Shown: in pieces, positions 23,552 to 32,553 of the stretch
Layout: every line of letters begins with the position of its first letter
Position numbering within the stretch: the stretch's first letter is position 1
DNA from: Rickettsiales bacterium
GTDB taxonomy: Bacteria; Pseudomonadota; Alphaproteobacteria; Rickettsiales; SXRF01
Direction of reading: 5' to 3'
Assembly: GCA_005792635.1 (NCBI GenBank)
Contig: SXRF01000109.1
Span: 1-39,515 of the forward strand
DNA length: 39,515 bases
Program-made: the position numbers and the translations under genes
The notes under the pieces: generated by a model
Told to the model about the DNA's origin: nothing
The model's input: the letters and a program-made list of their open reading frames with translations, nothing else
Database searches by the model: none

Positions 23552-25231
23552 TCATTTTATACATAAAACCCATCGCGGCTTGCTTCTAGTTCCATTGTTT
23601 TTTATTTTCTCAGCAGTCCTTAAACTCTGGATTAAATTCTCTATTTTCTTATTTTTTTGCTCTAAATTTAATATTTCTGATAATTTTGGTATTAGTAGAT
23701 CATCAATTTCTTGTCTGCTTGCGCTTTTGAATTCGCCTATCAATTCTAAAATTAGTTTTCTAAAAAAATTATCATCTAGTGACCTATTCCTAATATATTG
23801 TGCCTTCTGCTCTGTCCATTTTGCCACTTCAGAAGATATATAATAATTAGGCGACCTTCCTTCTATTAGTTTTTTCCTTTTTAATTTTTTAATATCACCA
23901 TCTTCCAACTTGTTATTTTTTTGCACTTTATCTAGCAAAACAACTTCATCAAGAGATAAATCATCCTTCTTCATTAACATTTGAGTGTAGTTAATATCTA
24001 TAATTTTTCCATTTATAACGACCTCTACCTTTTTATCTTCAATCATATAATCAGGCAGTGGAAAAAAGCGACTTCTTTGAGTTTCAAACATTCTCTTAAT
24101 GCCGCTTCCCATTTGATCTATCATACGAAGCCTGATCATTGCATCCACCAGAAAACGATTTCTGTAATCAGCAGGTGGCGAGTCATTTTTTAACATCCAC
24201 TCTATGCTCGGTGGGATAAATTTTCCCAAGTTGCTAAAGATTAGTTTGTCTGGAAATTCTATAACATTTATTTTGCCGCCAATTTTGTAATCTTGGTGGG
24301 CGATGCAGTTATGTAAGGCTTCGCGAATCACCCATGTATCATATTGCGAAACGGCGGTTGGAAACAAAGTCCCATCTGGCATATATTCAAGCTGAATATT
24401 GCGAATTTTCCGAAATAACTCTTCTGATGAAAGCAAAAACGGTATGCCAAAATGTTGCCCACTAATATGCTGGTTATTATCATTTCGTAAAATCCAGCTT
24501 ATTTTGCAGTCTGATGGCGAAAGGAAATGTTGCGCCTCATCTTTTCCAAGCAATAACAAAGCGGTGCGAGTAATTTTTCCTTGTTTAGTAACAAGGGCTT
24601 TATTAAGCAGGGTAATGTCATCCCACTTGCTTACTTCGGTTGCTTCTTGCAAGTCTAGTTTAGCAAGGTATTCAGCAAATTTCTTTCTGGCAAAGGCTAT
24701 AGCTTTTGGATCAAGGTCAGCAATTGTAGCATCTGCAACAATTTGCGCTGTCCAATCTTCGCGAGTACCAAGATTTTCAAAAATCATAGCCTCTTTATCT
24801 GGATGATTTTTTAATGCCGTTTTATGGCTTCCAACACGGATATAGCGTTCACCGTCAAATGCTAAAGGCGCAGTGTTTGGAGGAAAAATTTCCAGCATAA
24901 CTATATTTTTGTTTTCATACATAATGCTATGAAACTTAAAATGCGGCTTAGGATTTGTTGACTGAACCAATCCCATCTCCAAAGATTGATTGCCTTTGTA
25001 TTTTTCCGTTTCTGGGTTAAAATTTGTTCCTATTATTTTGTGGGTTTTATTTTCTATTCCCCAAACCAACCACGCACGATCGCGTTTTTCTAGTATTGCA
25101 GAATTCGCCAGAGCAGATATATATTCACCAATTTCTCTAAAATTTTTATTATTTCCCTTAAACTCAACGACTTCCGTTTCAGACTGCTGTTTTAGCAATC
25201 TTTTAAGCGTGTTTATTAGTATTTGCTCCAT
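23552..25231 (-). CDS. AlbA_2 (Schlafen-type) ATP-binding protein
   Basis: A 559-residue protein. The N-terminal AlbA_2 domain (about 15-145) shows ETEVVEFKGNNKNFREIGEY, WLVWGIENKTHKIIG, FKFHSIMYENKNIVMLEI and YIRVGSHKTAL. A GHKL-like ATPase domain (HATPase_c_4) follows at about 300-400: VIREALHNCIAHQDYKIGG, FSNLGKFIPP and DQMGSGIKRMF. The C-terminus is helical with a winged-helix-like region. The family has been called putative transcriptional regulator and also turns up in defence islands; its role is not settled. It is AT-rich and sits between the two copies of the gltX repeat. Its ATG is 9 nt after the stop of the gltX fragment, so it is likely expressed from the old gltX promoter. Confidence 0.88.
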   Translation of the reverse strand: MEQILINTLKRLLKQQSETEVVEFKGNNKNFREIGEYISALANSAILEKRDRAWLVWGIENKTHKIIGTNFNPETEKYKGNQSLEMGLVQSTNPKPHFKFHSIMYENKNIVMLEIFPPNTAPLAFDGERYIRVGSHKTALKNHPDKEAMIFENLGTREDWTAQIVADATIADLDPKAIAFARKKFAEYLAKLDLQEATEVSKWDDITLLNKALVTKQGKITRTALLLLGKDEAQHFLSPSDCKISWILRNDNNQHISGQHFGIPFLLSSEELFRKIRNIQLEYMPDGTLFPTAVSQYDTWVIREALHNCIAHQDYKIGGKINVIEFPDKLIFSNLGKFIPPSIEWMLKNDSPPADYRNRFLVDAMIRLRMIDQMGSGIKRMFETQRSRFFPLPDYMIEDKKVEVVINGKIIDINYTQMLMKKDDLSLDEVVLLDKVQKNNKLEDGDIKKLKRKKLIEGRSPNYYISSEVAKWTEQKAQYIRNRSLDDNFFRKLILELIGEFKSASRQEIDDLLIPKLSEILNLEQKNKKIENLIQSLRTAEKIKNNGTRSKPRWVLCIK

Positions 25232-25240
25232 GAAGCTTAC

Positions 25241-25357
25241 CTAAAAATGTGCCAAATCATTGTTGATAGCAAACGAATGGCTCACCAGCGCAGTGCGCAC
25301 ATTGCCAAGATGCAAATAACCAGTGGGTGATGGGGCGAAACGGACTTTTATGGACAT
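25241..25357 (-). pseudogene. Original 5' end of gltX, truncated by the insertion
   Basis: ATG at 25357 opens [19 protein letters not shown] and VRTALV, 25 gltX residues, then runs into [13 protein letters not shown] and TAG. The 38-codon frame ends 9 nt before the AlbA_2 gene; AGG of its stop region serves as that gene's ribosome site. The repeated part is 25284-25351. Confidence 0.9.
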
Positions 25358-25430
25358 TTTTATTTATGCTAGAATAATTAACTTTGTTGATATACAGTCT
25401 GGGCTTTAAGATTGCAAGTTCAAAGGAAAT

Positions 25431-26198
25431 ATGACCATGGAAAAACTAACGATAGCAATCGCAGGTTGCACTGGGCGCATGGGCTGTGCTTTGGTGGCAG
25501 CAGCGCATTCCAACAAAGCGGTAAGTCTTGTTGCGGGCAGTGTTCGCGCCCATGAACATCAGCATGCAGCAAAGCTGTTTGTCACCACCGACCCAGCAGT
25601 TCTCGCGGAAAAAGCCGCCGCTATAATAGATTTTACTAGCCCCAAAGCCACCCTTGCCAACGCCAAAGAAGTGGCAAAAACGGGGGGGATTTTAGTAGTG
25701 GGAACGACGGGTTTTTCCGCCAGCGAACAAAAAGAGCTGGAAGGCTACGCCCAAAAATGCCGCATTGTACAGTCAGGAAATTTTAGCATCGGCGTGAATT
25801 TGCTTGAATCCCTAGTTGAACGAGCAGCAAAGATTTTGGGCGAGCAATATGACATTGAAATAGCTGAAATGCACCACAGGCATAAAAAAGATGCGCCATC
25901 TGGCACGGCTCTTATGCTTGGTCGCGCTGCCGCTAAAGGGCGTGGCGTGTCGCTGGATGATAAAAAAATTCTGGATAGAGACGGCGAACGAAAAGCAGGC
26001 GATATAGGTTTTTCTGTGCTGCGAGGCGGCGATGTAGTTGGCATCCATAATGTTTTATTCGCAGGTGGCGGCGAACTAATCACCCTTTCCCACCAAGGGT
26101 TTTCGCGCGAGATTTACGCACAAGGGGCAACTACCGCCGCCATCTGGGCGCAGAATAAGACAAACGGCCTATACTCTATGCGCGATGTTATGAGCTAA
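25431..26198 (+). CDS. dapB: 4-hydroxy-tetrahydrodipicolinate reductase
   Basis: DapB reduces the dipicolinate intermediate with NAD(P)H in lysine and diaminopimelate synthesis. The 255-residue protein has the nucleotide-binding start IAIAGCTGRMG, IDFTSPKATLAN, GTTGFS, the SGNFSIGVNLLE motif and the catalytic EMHHRHKKDAPSGTAL. AAGGA precedes the ATG at 25431; the ATG at 25437 is equally possible. It is divergent from the gltX fragment and converges on alaC with a 4-nt overlap. Confidence 0.95.
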   Translation: MTMEKLTIAIAGCTGRMGCALVAAAHSNKAVSLVAGSVRAHEHQHAAKLFVTTDPAVLAEKAAAIIDFTSPKATLANAKEVAKTGGILVVGTTGFSASEQKELEGYAQKCRIVQSGNFSIGVNLLESLVERAAKILGEQYDIEIAEMHHRHKKDAPSGTALMLGRAAAKGRGVSLDDKKILDRDGERKAGDIGFSVLRGGDVVGIHNVLFAGGGELITLSHQGFSREIYAQGATTAAIWAQNKTNGLYSMRDVMS

Positions 26199-27406
26199 AC
26201 AGCTTCCAGCTTTTTGATAAATTTCGCAGGGTCTTCGGCTAGGAATTGCTTGATATTACGCACAGCTTGGCGAATGCGGTGTTTATTTTCCACCAGCGCG
26301 ATGCGAACGAAGCCTTCGCCGCCTGCGCCAAAGCCAATCCCCGGAGCAACGGCTACATCCGCGTGTTGCAGCAATAATTTGGAGAATTCAAGGCAGCCAA
26401 GCTCGCGGTACGCCTCTGGTATCGCCGCCCACAGGAACATAGAAGCCTCTGGCACAATCACATCCCATCCAGCATCTATCAAGCCTTCCGCCAGAATATC
26501 GCGGCGTTCTTTATACATCGCCCGCAAATTCACCACATAATCCTGCGAGCCGTTAATAGCCGCCGCTGCTGCCACCTGCACAGGAAGAAATGTGCCATAA
26601 TCAAGGTATGATTTTATTTTGGTCAGCGCGGAAATCAGCGTTTTATTGCCCACGGCAAAGCCAATACGCCAACCCGCCATAGAATAGGTTTTGCTGATGG
26701 TGGTGAACTCCACCGCTATATCCTTCGCGCCTTTTACCTGCAAAATTGACGGCGGCGGGTTGCCATCATAATAAAGCTCGCAATACGCCAAATCGGAAAT
26801 CACATAAACCTGATGCGCTCTGCATAACTCAATCACGCGCTCGTAAAACTCAAGGCTTGCCGACTGCGCGGTTGGGTTACACGGATAATTGACAATCAGC
26901 GCGACAGGCTTGCGCTTGCCGTCGTTAAATATCGCCTCAACCGCGGCAAAAAAATCCTCGCCCGTGCTGTTGGGAACTGAAACCACCTCCGCACCCGCAA
27001 TAACAAAGCCCCAAACATGGATCGGATAGCTCGGGTCGGGAACAATAAACCTATCGCCAATGCCAGTAATTGCCTGCGCGAGATTTGCCAGCCCTTCTTT
27101 TGAGCCAATGGTCACCACCACTTCGCTTTCAGGGTCAACATCCACACCAAACCGCCGCGCATAATACGCCGCTTGCGCTTTTCGTAATCCCTGAATCCCA
27201 CGCGACAGGGAATAGCGGTGAACCTTCGGGTCTTTCAGAGTTTCGCGCAGTTTTTCAATAACATGCGCTGGCGGTGTGGAATCAGGGTTGCCCATGCCAA
27301 AATCAATAACATCCCTGCCCGCCGCCCTTGCTGCTGCTTTAATTTTATTCACTTCGGCAAAAACATAAGGCGGAAGCCGCCCAATACGATAAAAATCCTG
27401 CTGCAT
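26195..27406 (-). CDS. alaC: Alanine transaminase (AlaC-type PLP aminotransferase)
   Basis: A 403-residue fold-type I aminotransferase, closest in motifs to AlaC: FYRIGRLPPYVFAEVNKIK, DFGMGNPDSTPPAHVIEKL, YSLSRGIQGLRKA, GSKEGLANL, PDPSYPIHVWGFVIAGA, NYPCNPTAQ, the PLP lysine region TTISKTYSMAGWRIGF and SYLDYGTF. AlaC makes alanine from pyruvate. The LL-diaminopimelate aminotransferase (DapL) family is related; dapB next door makes that worth noting, but AlaC fits better. I chose the ATG at 27406; a 52-codon upstream extension overlaps the lipoprotein gene and is not conserved. It follows that gene by 10 nt. Confidence 0.9.
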   Translation of the reverse strand: MQQDFYRIGRLPPYVFAEVNKIKAAARAAGRDVIDFGMGNPDSTPPAHVIEKLRETLKDPKVHRYSLSRGIQGLRKAQAAYYARRFGVDVDPESEVVVTIGSKEGLANLAQAITGIGDRFIVPDPSYPIHVWGFVIAGAEVVSVPNSTGEDFFAAVEAIFNDGKRKPVALIVNYPCNPTAQSASLEFYERVIELCRAHQVYVISDLAYCELYYDGNPPPSILQVKGAKDIAVEFTTISKTYSMAGWRIGFAVGNKTLISALTKIKSYLDYGTFLPVQVAAAAAINGSQDYVVNLRAMYKERRDILAEGLIDAGWDVIVPEASMFLWAAIPEAYRELGCLEFSKLLLQHADVAVAPGIGFGAGGEGFVRIALVENKHRIRQAVRNIKQFLAEDPAKFIKKLEAV

Positions 27407-27416
27407 ATTTATTCTC

Positions 27417-28424
27417 TTAGTAACCAGAATGACTTGTTGTGCTGCGCACTTCATAACGCGATGGGCGCATAGTTTTGATGATATTAGTAGAAGGAAGCGG
27501 CGCGGCGGCGGCATCACCCTCAAGCAAACTGGCGGCAGATTTATAACCATAATCACCAACAATCGGAGCAGCGTCGGAAGTTACTTGTCGAGCAACAGGA
27601 GATGTCGCAGGCTCAGAAGCAGCCTCAACGCTAACTTCTGGCAAAGAAGCAACAGGAACTGGCGGCGACGAAGGCGTTCCTAGAGGCGCGATTTTCGCCT
27701 CTGGTTCTGGCTGTTTTACAAGAGGCGTGAGTTTCGCCATTGTATCTTCTTGTTTAGTTTCTGGATTAACTGGCGCGGGAACTGGCGCAGCAACTTCTTT
27801 ATCCAAGAATTGTTTATCCTGACCAGCAACCGCCGCCACAGTTTCTAGCTCGCCAAGCTTTTGTTGATGCTGGCTTTTCACAACATCCAACTGTTTTGGC
27901 TTTTCGGGAACGCTAGAAAGCTTCGGAGTTTCAACCGCAACAGCGGGTGCAGGAAGCGGCGCAGTAGGCGAGGTCTCTGGCGCGTAATAAGGGTTTCCAG
28001 CAATTGGCTTGCGAGCAACCTCACCTCCAGCTTGCACCATCTGATTTTGAGGCTGCGGCTTTGCTTCATCAAGTCCTATCGCACGAGTGAAAAAATTTCC
28101 GTTATCTTTGCTATTATCCTCTAAGGCAACAGTAGCATTTTGCTGTGGTTGCTCTGGGTTATATTGCTCATAAGGGTTGCTCATAACAGATACAGAAGAA
28201 GACGCAGCAGGTGCGGAAGGCGCAACTGTTTCAAGCATTGGCGGCAATTTAGAAGCGGCGGCAGTTTTATTAAGCACAGGCGTACGGCGCGGCCCGTCAA
28301 CCACTTGATCTGGCCTCTCACCAGTTATGCTTTCCCACGCATAAGATGTATCGCAGGCGGTTAGCGCGAGTAGTGAAATAATGCTCAAATATTTTTTTGT
28401 ATTTTTCATCTTTATATTTTTCAT
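27417..28424 (-). CDS. Lipoprotein with a long Pro/Ala-rich region
   Basis: A 335-residue protein with signal peptide and lipobox LTAC (Cys about 24). SYAWESITGERPDQVVDGPR after it is the most folded-looking stretch; most of the rest is Pro-, Ala-, Ser- and Gln-rich low complexity, typical of a periplasmic spacer. The extreme C-terminus (TMRPSRYEVRSTTSHSGY) is distinct. I do not recognise a family. No clear ribosome site before either ATG (28424 or 28409). It is followed by alaC. The 181-nt gap to phaC is AT-rich with several TATA runs and repeated GCCTA words but no firm site. Confidence 0.7.
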   Translation of the reverse strand: MKNIKMKNTKKYLSIISLLALTACDTSYAWESITGERPDQVVDGPRRTPVLNKTAAASKLPPMLETVAPSAPAASSSVSVMSNPYEQYNPEQPQQNATVALEDNSKDNGNFFTRAIGLDEAKPQPQNQMVQAGGEVARKPIAGNPYYAPETSPTAPLPAPAVAVETPKLSSVPEKPKQLDVVKSQHQQKLGELETVAAVAGQDKQFLDKEVAAPVPAPVNPETKQEDTMAKLTPLVKQPEPEAKIAPLGTPSSPPVPVASLPEVSVEAASEPATSPVARQVTSDAAPIVGDYGYKSAASLLEGDAAAAPLPSTNIIKTMRPSRYEVRSTTSHSGY

Positions 28425-28605
28425 TGTGACGCCCAGATATATAGTTTTATAGTTGCCTAATTCTATCCAACCTGCTTAGATAGCCTAGGTTCTACCCAAA
28501 GCTTATATATAATATAGGCTTCTATTATGCAATTGCCTATTTCCATTACCGCCAAGTTTTTTATCATAAGTCTTTTCGGAATAATTCTAGACATGAAGTC
28601 GATAT

Positions 28606-30426
28606 ATGCAAAACAACAAGCCAAACGATAAAAAAGCACACAGCACTAAGCAAGACAACATCCACGATCCTGCTGAATTTGCTGCAAATATGGCAAAAGC
28701 CGCCGAGAAATGCCAGCTGATTATGCAGGAGTTTTTGGCGCGGCAGGCGCATGATGCTGGCAGCTCGCCGATTGACCCGCTGAATATCGGCAGTGCCTTT
28801 GCTGAACTTTTCACCCGCCTGATGAGCGACCCGCTGTCGCTGATGGAAAAACAATTTGGAATGTGGCAGGATTATATGTTCCTCTGGCAAAAAACCGCGC
28901 AGCGGTTGCTGGGTGATGAACAAGAGCCTGTAATCGCCCCTGACAGCCGCGATCGCCGCTTTAAGGACGCAGCTTGGCAGGAAAACGCCGTGTTTGATTT
29001 TCTCAAACAGTCATATCTTCTTTCCGCAAAATGGATTCAAAATTCGGTAAGCGGTGTTGAAGGGCTGGAATCGCATGATGCCCGCAAAATTGATTTTTAC
29101 ACCCGTCAATTCGTTGATGCTATGTGTCCGAGTAATTTCCTGATGACCAATCCAGAGGTGCTGAAAGCAACCATTGACAGCAACGGCGAAAATCTGGTGA
29201 AGGGACTAGGAAATTTACTTGAAGATATTGAACGCGGCAAAGGCAGCGTGCGGATTAGCATGACTGATGATAAAGCGTTTGAAGTTGGTAAAAACCTCGC
29301 CATTACCAAGGGAAAAGTAGTTTTTCGCAATGATTTAATTGAGCTTATTCAGTATGAACCAACCACTAAAGAGGTTAATAAAACTCCGCTTTTGGTGATT
29401 CCTGCGTGGATAAATAAATATTATATTCTGGATTTGCAGCCTGAAAATTCCTGCGTCAAATGGGCGGTGGATCAAGGGCATACGGTGTTTATCGTGTCGT
29501 GGGTGAACCCTGATGCAAAACTTAGCAGCAAAAGCTTTGAAGATTACATGAAAGAGGGCGTGCTTGCCGCGCTGGAGGCGATTGAACAGGCGACAGGCGA
29601 AAAAGAAACCAATGTCATTGCCTATTGCCTTGGCGGAACGCTGCTGTCCATAACTCTTGCTTGGTTGCAGGCGAAAGGTCAGCAAAGCCGAGTTAAATCC
29701 GCAACTTACCTAACTACTATGATTGATTTTTCCGAAGCTGGCGAGCTATCGGTGTTCATTGACGAAGAGCAGCTAAAACTACTTGAAAACCGCATGTCGC
29801 AGCAAGGGTATCTGGAAGGTAGCGAGATGGCTCTCACCTTTAATATGCTGCGGGCTAATGATTTAATCTGGTCGTTTGTGGTGAATAATTATTTGCTGGG
29901 CAAAGATCCGTTTCCGTTTGATTTGCTCTATTGGAATTCGGATTCCACGCGGATGCCAGCCACTATGCACAGTTTTTACCTGCGCAATATGTATCAAAAA
30001 AACCTTCTCGCAAAGCCAAATGCGCTAAAAATCGCAGGTGTGCCGATTGACTTACGAACGGTTACCACGCCAACCTATATGATTTCCACCCGCGAAGATC
30101 ATATCGCACCATGGAAATCAACTTATGCGGCAACGCAGATTTTTGGCGGAAATATTCGCTTTGTCCTCGCTGCTTCTGGTCATATCGCTGGCGTAATCAA
30201 TCCGCCATCAAAACAAAAATACTGTTATTGGACTAATGATAAACTGCCAGCAAGCCCTGATAAATGGCTGGAAACGGCGAAGGAAACCGCTGGCTCTTGG
30301 TGGCCAGATTGGAATAAATGGCAAGAACAATTTTCTGGCGGCAAAGTCACTGCCCGCGCTGTTGGTGGCGGAAAGCTAAAACCACTTGCCGACGCACCGG
30401 GAACTTATGTAAAGGTAATGGTATAA
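28606..30426 (+). CDS. phaC: Class I poly(3-hydroxyalkanoate) synthase
   Basis: PhaC polymerises (R)-3-hydroxyacyl-CoA into storage polyester on granules. The 606-residue protein has the class I N-terminal region (FAELFTRLMSDPLSLMEKQF, then WQDYMFLWQ), KRRF-type start of the core (DRRFKDAAWQENAVFDFLKQ), the lipase-like box YCLGGT with the catalytic Cys near 340, the Asp in REDHIAPW (about 496) and the His in SGHIAGVIN (about 525). The ribosome site is weak. A glycosyltransferase follows 5 nt after the stop. phaB, the monomer-supplying reductase, is at 38.6-39.4 kb; phaA is not in the window. Confidence 0.96.
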   Translation: MQNNKPNDKKAHSTKQDNIHDPAEFAANMAKAAEKCQLIMQEFLARQAHDAGSSPIDPLNIGSAFAELFTRLMSDPLSLMEKQFGMWQDYMFLWQKTAQRLLGDEQEPVIAPDSRDRRFKDAAWQENAVFDFLKQSYLLSAKWIQNSVSGVEGLESHDARKIDFYTRQFVDAMCPSNFLMTNPEVLKATIDSNGENLVKGLGNLLEDIERGKGSVRISMTDDKAFEVGKNLAITKGKVVFRNDLIELIQYEPTTKEVNKTPLLVIPAWINKYYILDLQPENSCVKWAVDQGHTVFIVSWVNPDAKLSSKSFEDYMKEGVLAALEAIEQATGEKETNVIAYCLGGTLLSITLAWLQAKGQQSRVKSATYLTTMIDFSEAGELSVFIDEEQLKLLENRMSQQGYLEGSEMALTFNMLRANDLIWSFVVNNYLLGKDPFPFDLLYWNSDSTRMPATMHSFYLRNMYQKNLLAKPNALKIAGVPIDLRTVTTPTYMISTREDHIAPWKSTYAATQIFGGNIRFVLAASGHIAGVINPPSKQKYCYWTNDKLPASPDKWLETAKETAGSWWPDWNKWQEQFSGGKVTARAVGGGKLKPLADAPGTYVKVMV

Positions 30427-30431
30427 CAAAA

Positions 30432-31562
30432 ATGAACTATAATCCTCCTATCATCCTGCAAATTTTACCTGAACTTCGTAGCGGCGGCGTGGAGCGCGGC
30501 ACTGTGGAAATCGCCCGCGCCATCGTGAAAGCTGGCGGTAAGGCTCTGGTTGCCTCTAGTGGCGGGCCGATGGTCACACAAATTCAGCAAGCGGGCGCAA
30601 CACATATAACCATGCCGCTTGCCAGCAAAAACCCTTTCACCATTTGGCTTAATTCTTTGCGAATTGCCGCGCTTATTCGTAAAAACAATGTCAATATCGT
30701 CCATGCTCGTTCGCGTGCGCCAGCGTGGAGCGCGTGGCTTGCCGCAAAGAGAACGGGCTGCAAATTTGTCACCACCTTTCACGGCACTTACGGCTTACAA
30801 AATGAATGGAAACGCAAATATAATTCCATCATGACGCGTGGTGATTTGGTAATCGCCATTTCCCATTTTATCGCTGACCATATACAAAAAAACTATGATA
30901 TTGACGCTAGCAAACTGCGGATTATTCAGCGCGGCGTAGATTTACAATTGTTTAATCCCAAGGCTTATAGTGTGCCGCGGATGATTGATCTCGCGCTGGA
31001 ATGGCGACTACCTGAAGATTTGCCGATGATATTATTTCCCGCTCGTTTTGCCCGCTGGAAAGGGCAGGAAGTCTTTGTTAAAGCCCTTGCCAAACTGCCG
31101 CACCGCAATTTTTTCGCGGTGATACTTGGCGATGACAAAGGACACACCAGCTACCGCGAGGAAATTGAAAAATTAATTATAGATCTTGGGCTTTCTGGGC
31201 ATGTTCGCATTGCTCGGCACACGCAGTTCATCACCGAAGCTTATATGTTGTCGCGCTTGGTGGTTGCCACTTCTATTGAGCCAGAAGCCTTTGGGCGCGT
31301 GGTTCTGGAGGCGCAAGCAATGGGCAAGCCCGTGATCACCACTAATCACGGCGGGCCGCAAGAAACAGTAATTGACAAAGAAACTGGTCTTCTCGTGCCG
31401 CCGAATGATGTGCAAACCTTGGCGGATGCCATTGATAATGTGCTAACCATGCCCGACGATTTATACAAGCAAGTTGAGCGCGACGCGATTAAAAACGCAG
31501 CACTCTTCTCGTTAGATAAAATGTGCGAGCAGACCATCAGGGTCTATTTGGAGTTGTTGTAA
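30432..31562 (+). CDS. Glycosyltransferase family 4 protein
   Basis: A 376-residue GT-B glycosyltransferase. ILPELRSGGVERGTVEIARA is the N-terminal glycine-rich acceptor loop; PARFARWKGQEVFVKALAKL is the start of the donor domain; and SIEPEAFGRVVLEAQAMGKP carries the E-x7-E motif of GT4 enzymes that use nucleotide sugars. Likely acts on lipopolysaccharide or another surface glycan, but the substrate cannot be read off. I chose the ATG at 30432, 5 nt after phaC; the open frame extends back over the phaC end without conservation. Confidence 0.88.
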   Translation: MNYNPPIILQILPELRSGGVERGTVEIARAIVKAGGKALVASSGGPMVTQIQQAGATHITMPLASKNPFTIWLNSLRIAALIRKNNVNIVHARSRAPAWSAWLAAKRTGCKFVTTFHGTYGLQNEWKRKYNSIMTRGDLVIAISHFIADHIQKNYDIDASKLRIIQRGVDLQLFNPKAYSVPRMIDLALEWRLPEDLPMILFPARFARWKGQEVFVKALAKLPHRNFFAVILGDDKGHTSYREEIEKLIIDLGLSGHVRIARHTQFITEAYMLSRLVVATSIEPEAFGRVVLEAQAMGKPVITTNHGGPQETVIDKETGLLVPPNDVQTLADAIDNVLTMPDDLYKQVERDAIKNAALFSLDKMCEQTIRVYLELL

Positions 31563-31565
31563 TGG

Positions 31566-31754
31566 TTATTTTTTGTCGGTAGATGTTGACACGCCAAGAA
31601 CTGTATAAGCTGGGCAATAGCGAAAAAAGCCCGTTACTATTGGCATAATACCAATCAACCCGAGCCAGCTTCCAAAAGCCACACCCGCCAGAATTATAGC
31701 AATACCAACGATAATCCGTAAGGACTTATCAGTTTTTCCAACATTACATTTCAT
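31566..31754 (-). CDS. DUF2892 (YgaP-like) inner-membrane protein
   Basis: A 62-residue protein: MKCNVGKTDKSLRIIVGIAI, two membrane helices, and GFFRYCPAYTVLGVST, the DUF2892 pattern with paired Cys. The same domain forms the C-terminus of the rhodanese in this cluster. AAAGGA lies 7-8 nt before the ATG. Follows the AhpD-like gene by 26 nt on the same strand. Confidence 0.87.
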   Translation of the reverse strand: MKCNVGKTDKSLRIIVGIAIILAGVAFGSWLGLIGIMPIVTGFFRYCPAYTVLGVSTSTDKK

Positions 31755-31780
31755 ATTTTTATTCCTTTGTTTAGGTTTAT

Positions 31781-32134
31781 TTACGCTAAAGCTTTTGCCG
31801 AGAACTGTTCATATGCCGACAAAGCGTCCGCAGCATACATCAAAGAAGGGCCACCGCCCATATAAATCGCCATGCCGAGGGTTTCCTCCACTTCTTCGCG
31901 GGTTGCGCCGAGCTTTACCAAGGCTTCCGAGTGAAAACCGATACAGCCATCGCAGCGTGTGGAAACACCAATGGCAAGGGCGATTAGCTCTTTAGTTTTT
32001 TTGTCGAGTGCGCCATCTTTTGAAGCAGCCATCGCCAAAGCAGAAAAGCCCTGCATGGTTTCGGGAATGTCTTTGCGTAGAATTTTGATATTCGCAGAAA
32101 TGTTTTTGGTAATTTCTGGATAGTTCTTTTCCAT
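31781..32134 (-). CDS. Carboxymuconolactone decarboxylase family protein (AhpD-like)
   Basis: A 117-residue AhpD-like protein. The redox motif CDGCIGFHSEALVKLGATRE contains the CxxC and downstream His typical of alkylhydroperoxidase-type members; KTKELIALAIGVSTRC precedes it. Probably a small peroxidase or thiol reductase. AGGAG lies 9 nt before the ATG. Divergent from the BigR-like regulator, with the shared operator region between. Confidence 0.88.
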   Translation of the reverse strand: MEKNYPEITKNISANIKILRKDIPETMQGFSALAMAASKDGALDKKTKELIALAIGVSTRCDGCIGFHSEALVKLGATREEVEETLGMAIYMGGGPSLMYAADALSAYEQFSAKALA

Positions 32135-32191
32135 AATTTTATCTCCTGATAGTTTGTAAAAATCCTATTGACTAATTTAGCACCATCTAAT

Positions 32192-32204
32192 ATATTGTCA
32201 ATAT
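32192..32204. promoter_or_regulatory. Candidate BigR/ArsR operator
   Basis: ATATTG-T-CAATAT is a perfect 13-nt palindrome in the 68-nt gap between the divergent AhpD-like and regulator genes. It overlaps the regulator's ATG (32203). A related half-site, TATTGACTAAT, lies at 32166-32176. Self-regulation and control of the divergent pair would follow. Confidence 0.6.
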
Positions 32205-32514
32205 GAAAAAACAAAAAAATCTCGCCATAGAGGCAATGAAAAAAAATGCAAGCGCGGCGGAGGCAATGCTCAAACAGCTCGCTAATGCCAAGCGCTTGCT
32301 GGTTTTGTGCAATCTGGTTTCTGGTGAAAAAACCGTTGGGGAGCTTGCTGAAATAGTTGATTTATCACAATCGGCTCTGTCCCAACATCTGGCAAAGATG
32401 CGGGCAGCTGGGCTAGTTACGGCGCACAAGCGCGGACTAGAAGTATATTACCGCATTTCCAGCCTAGAAGCGCAGGCATTGCTTTCAACGCTATATATGA
32501 TTTACTGTAAATGA
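32203..32514 (+). CDS. ArsR-family persulfide sensor, BigR/SqrR/YgaV type
   Basis: A 103-residue winged-helix regulator: KQLANAKRLLVLCNLVSGEK, TVGELAEIVDLSQSALSQHL (recognition helix), RAAGLVTAHKRGLEVYYRI, ending LYMIYCK. Cys at about 47 (LCNLVSGE) and Cys at 102 (IYC) are in the positions of the BigR cysteine pair, which forms a di- or persulfide bridge and releases DNA. The ATG at 32203 has no ribosome site and overlaps the palindrome; the ATG at 32236, after GAGG, may be the real start. Followed by a rhodanese, as expected of this regulator. Confidence 0.85.
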   Translation: MKKQKNLAIEAMKKNASAAEAMLKQLANAKRLLVLCNLVSGEKTVGELAEIVDLSQSALSQHLAKMRAAGLVTAHKRGLEVYYRISSLEAQALLSTLYMIYCK

Positions 32515-32553
32515 CGCAATATATTAGGTAATACTAAATAATAGGAGATAAAA

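Noticed and set aside
23404-25283. Insertion in gltX as an IS element
   Set aside because: No transposase, no terminal inverted repeats and a 68-bp repeat that is far longer than IS target duplications.
26195-27406. Aminotransferase as DapL because of dapB next door
   Set aside because: Motifs follow AlaC closely; the genes are convergent and not in one operon.
28425-28605. Repeated GCCTA words and TGCAATTGC before phaC as a PhaR operator
   Set aside because: Spacing is irregular and the match to known TGC-GCA type sites is too weak to call.
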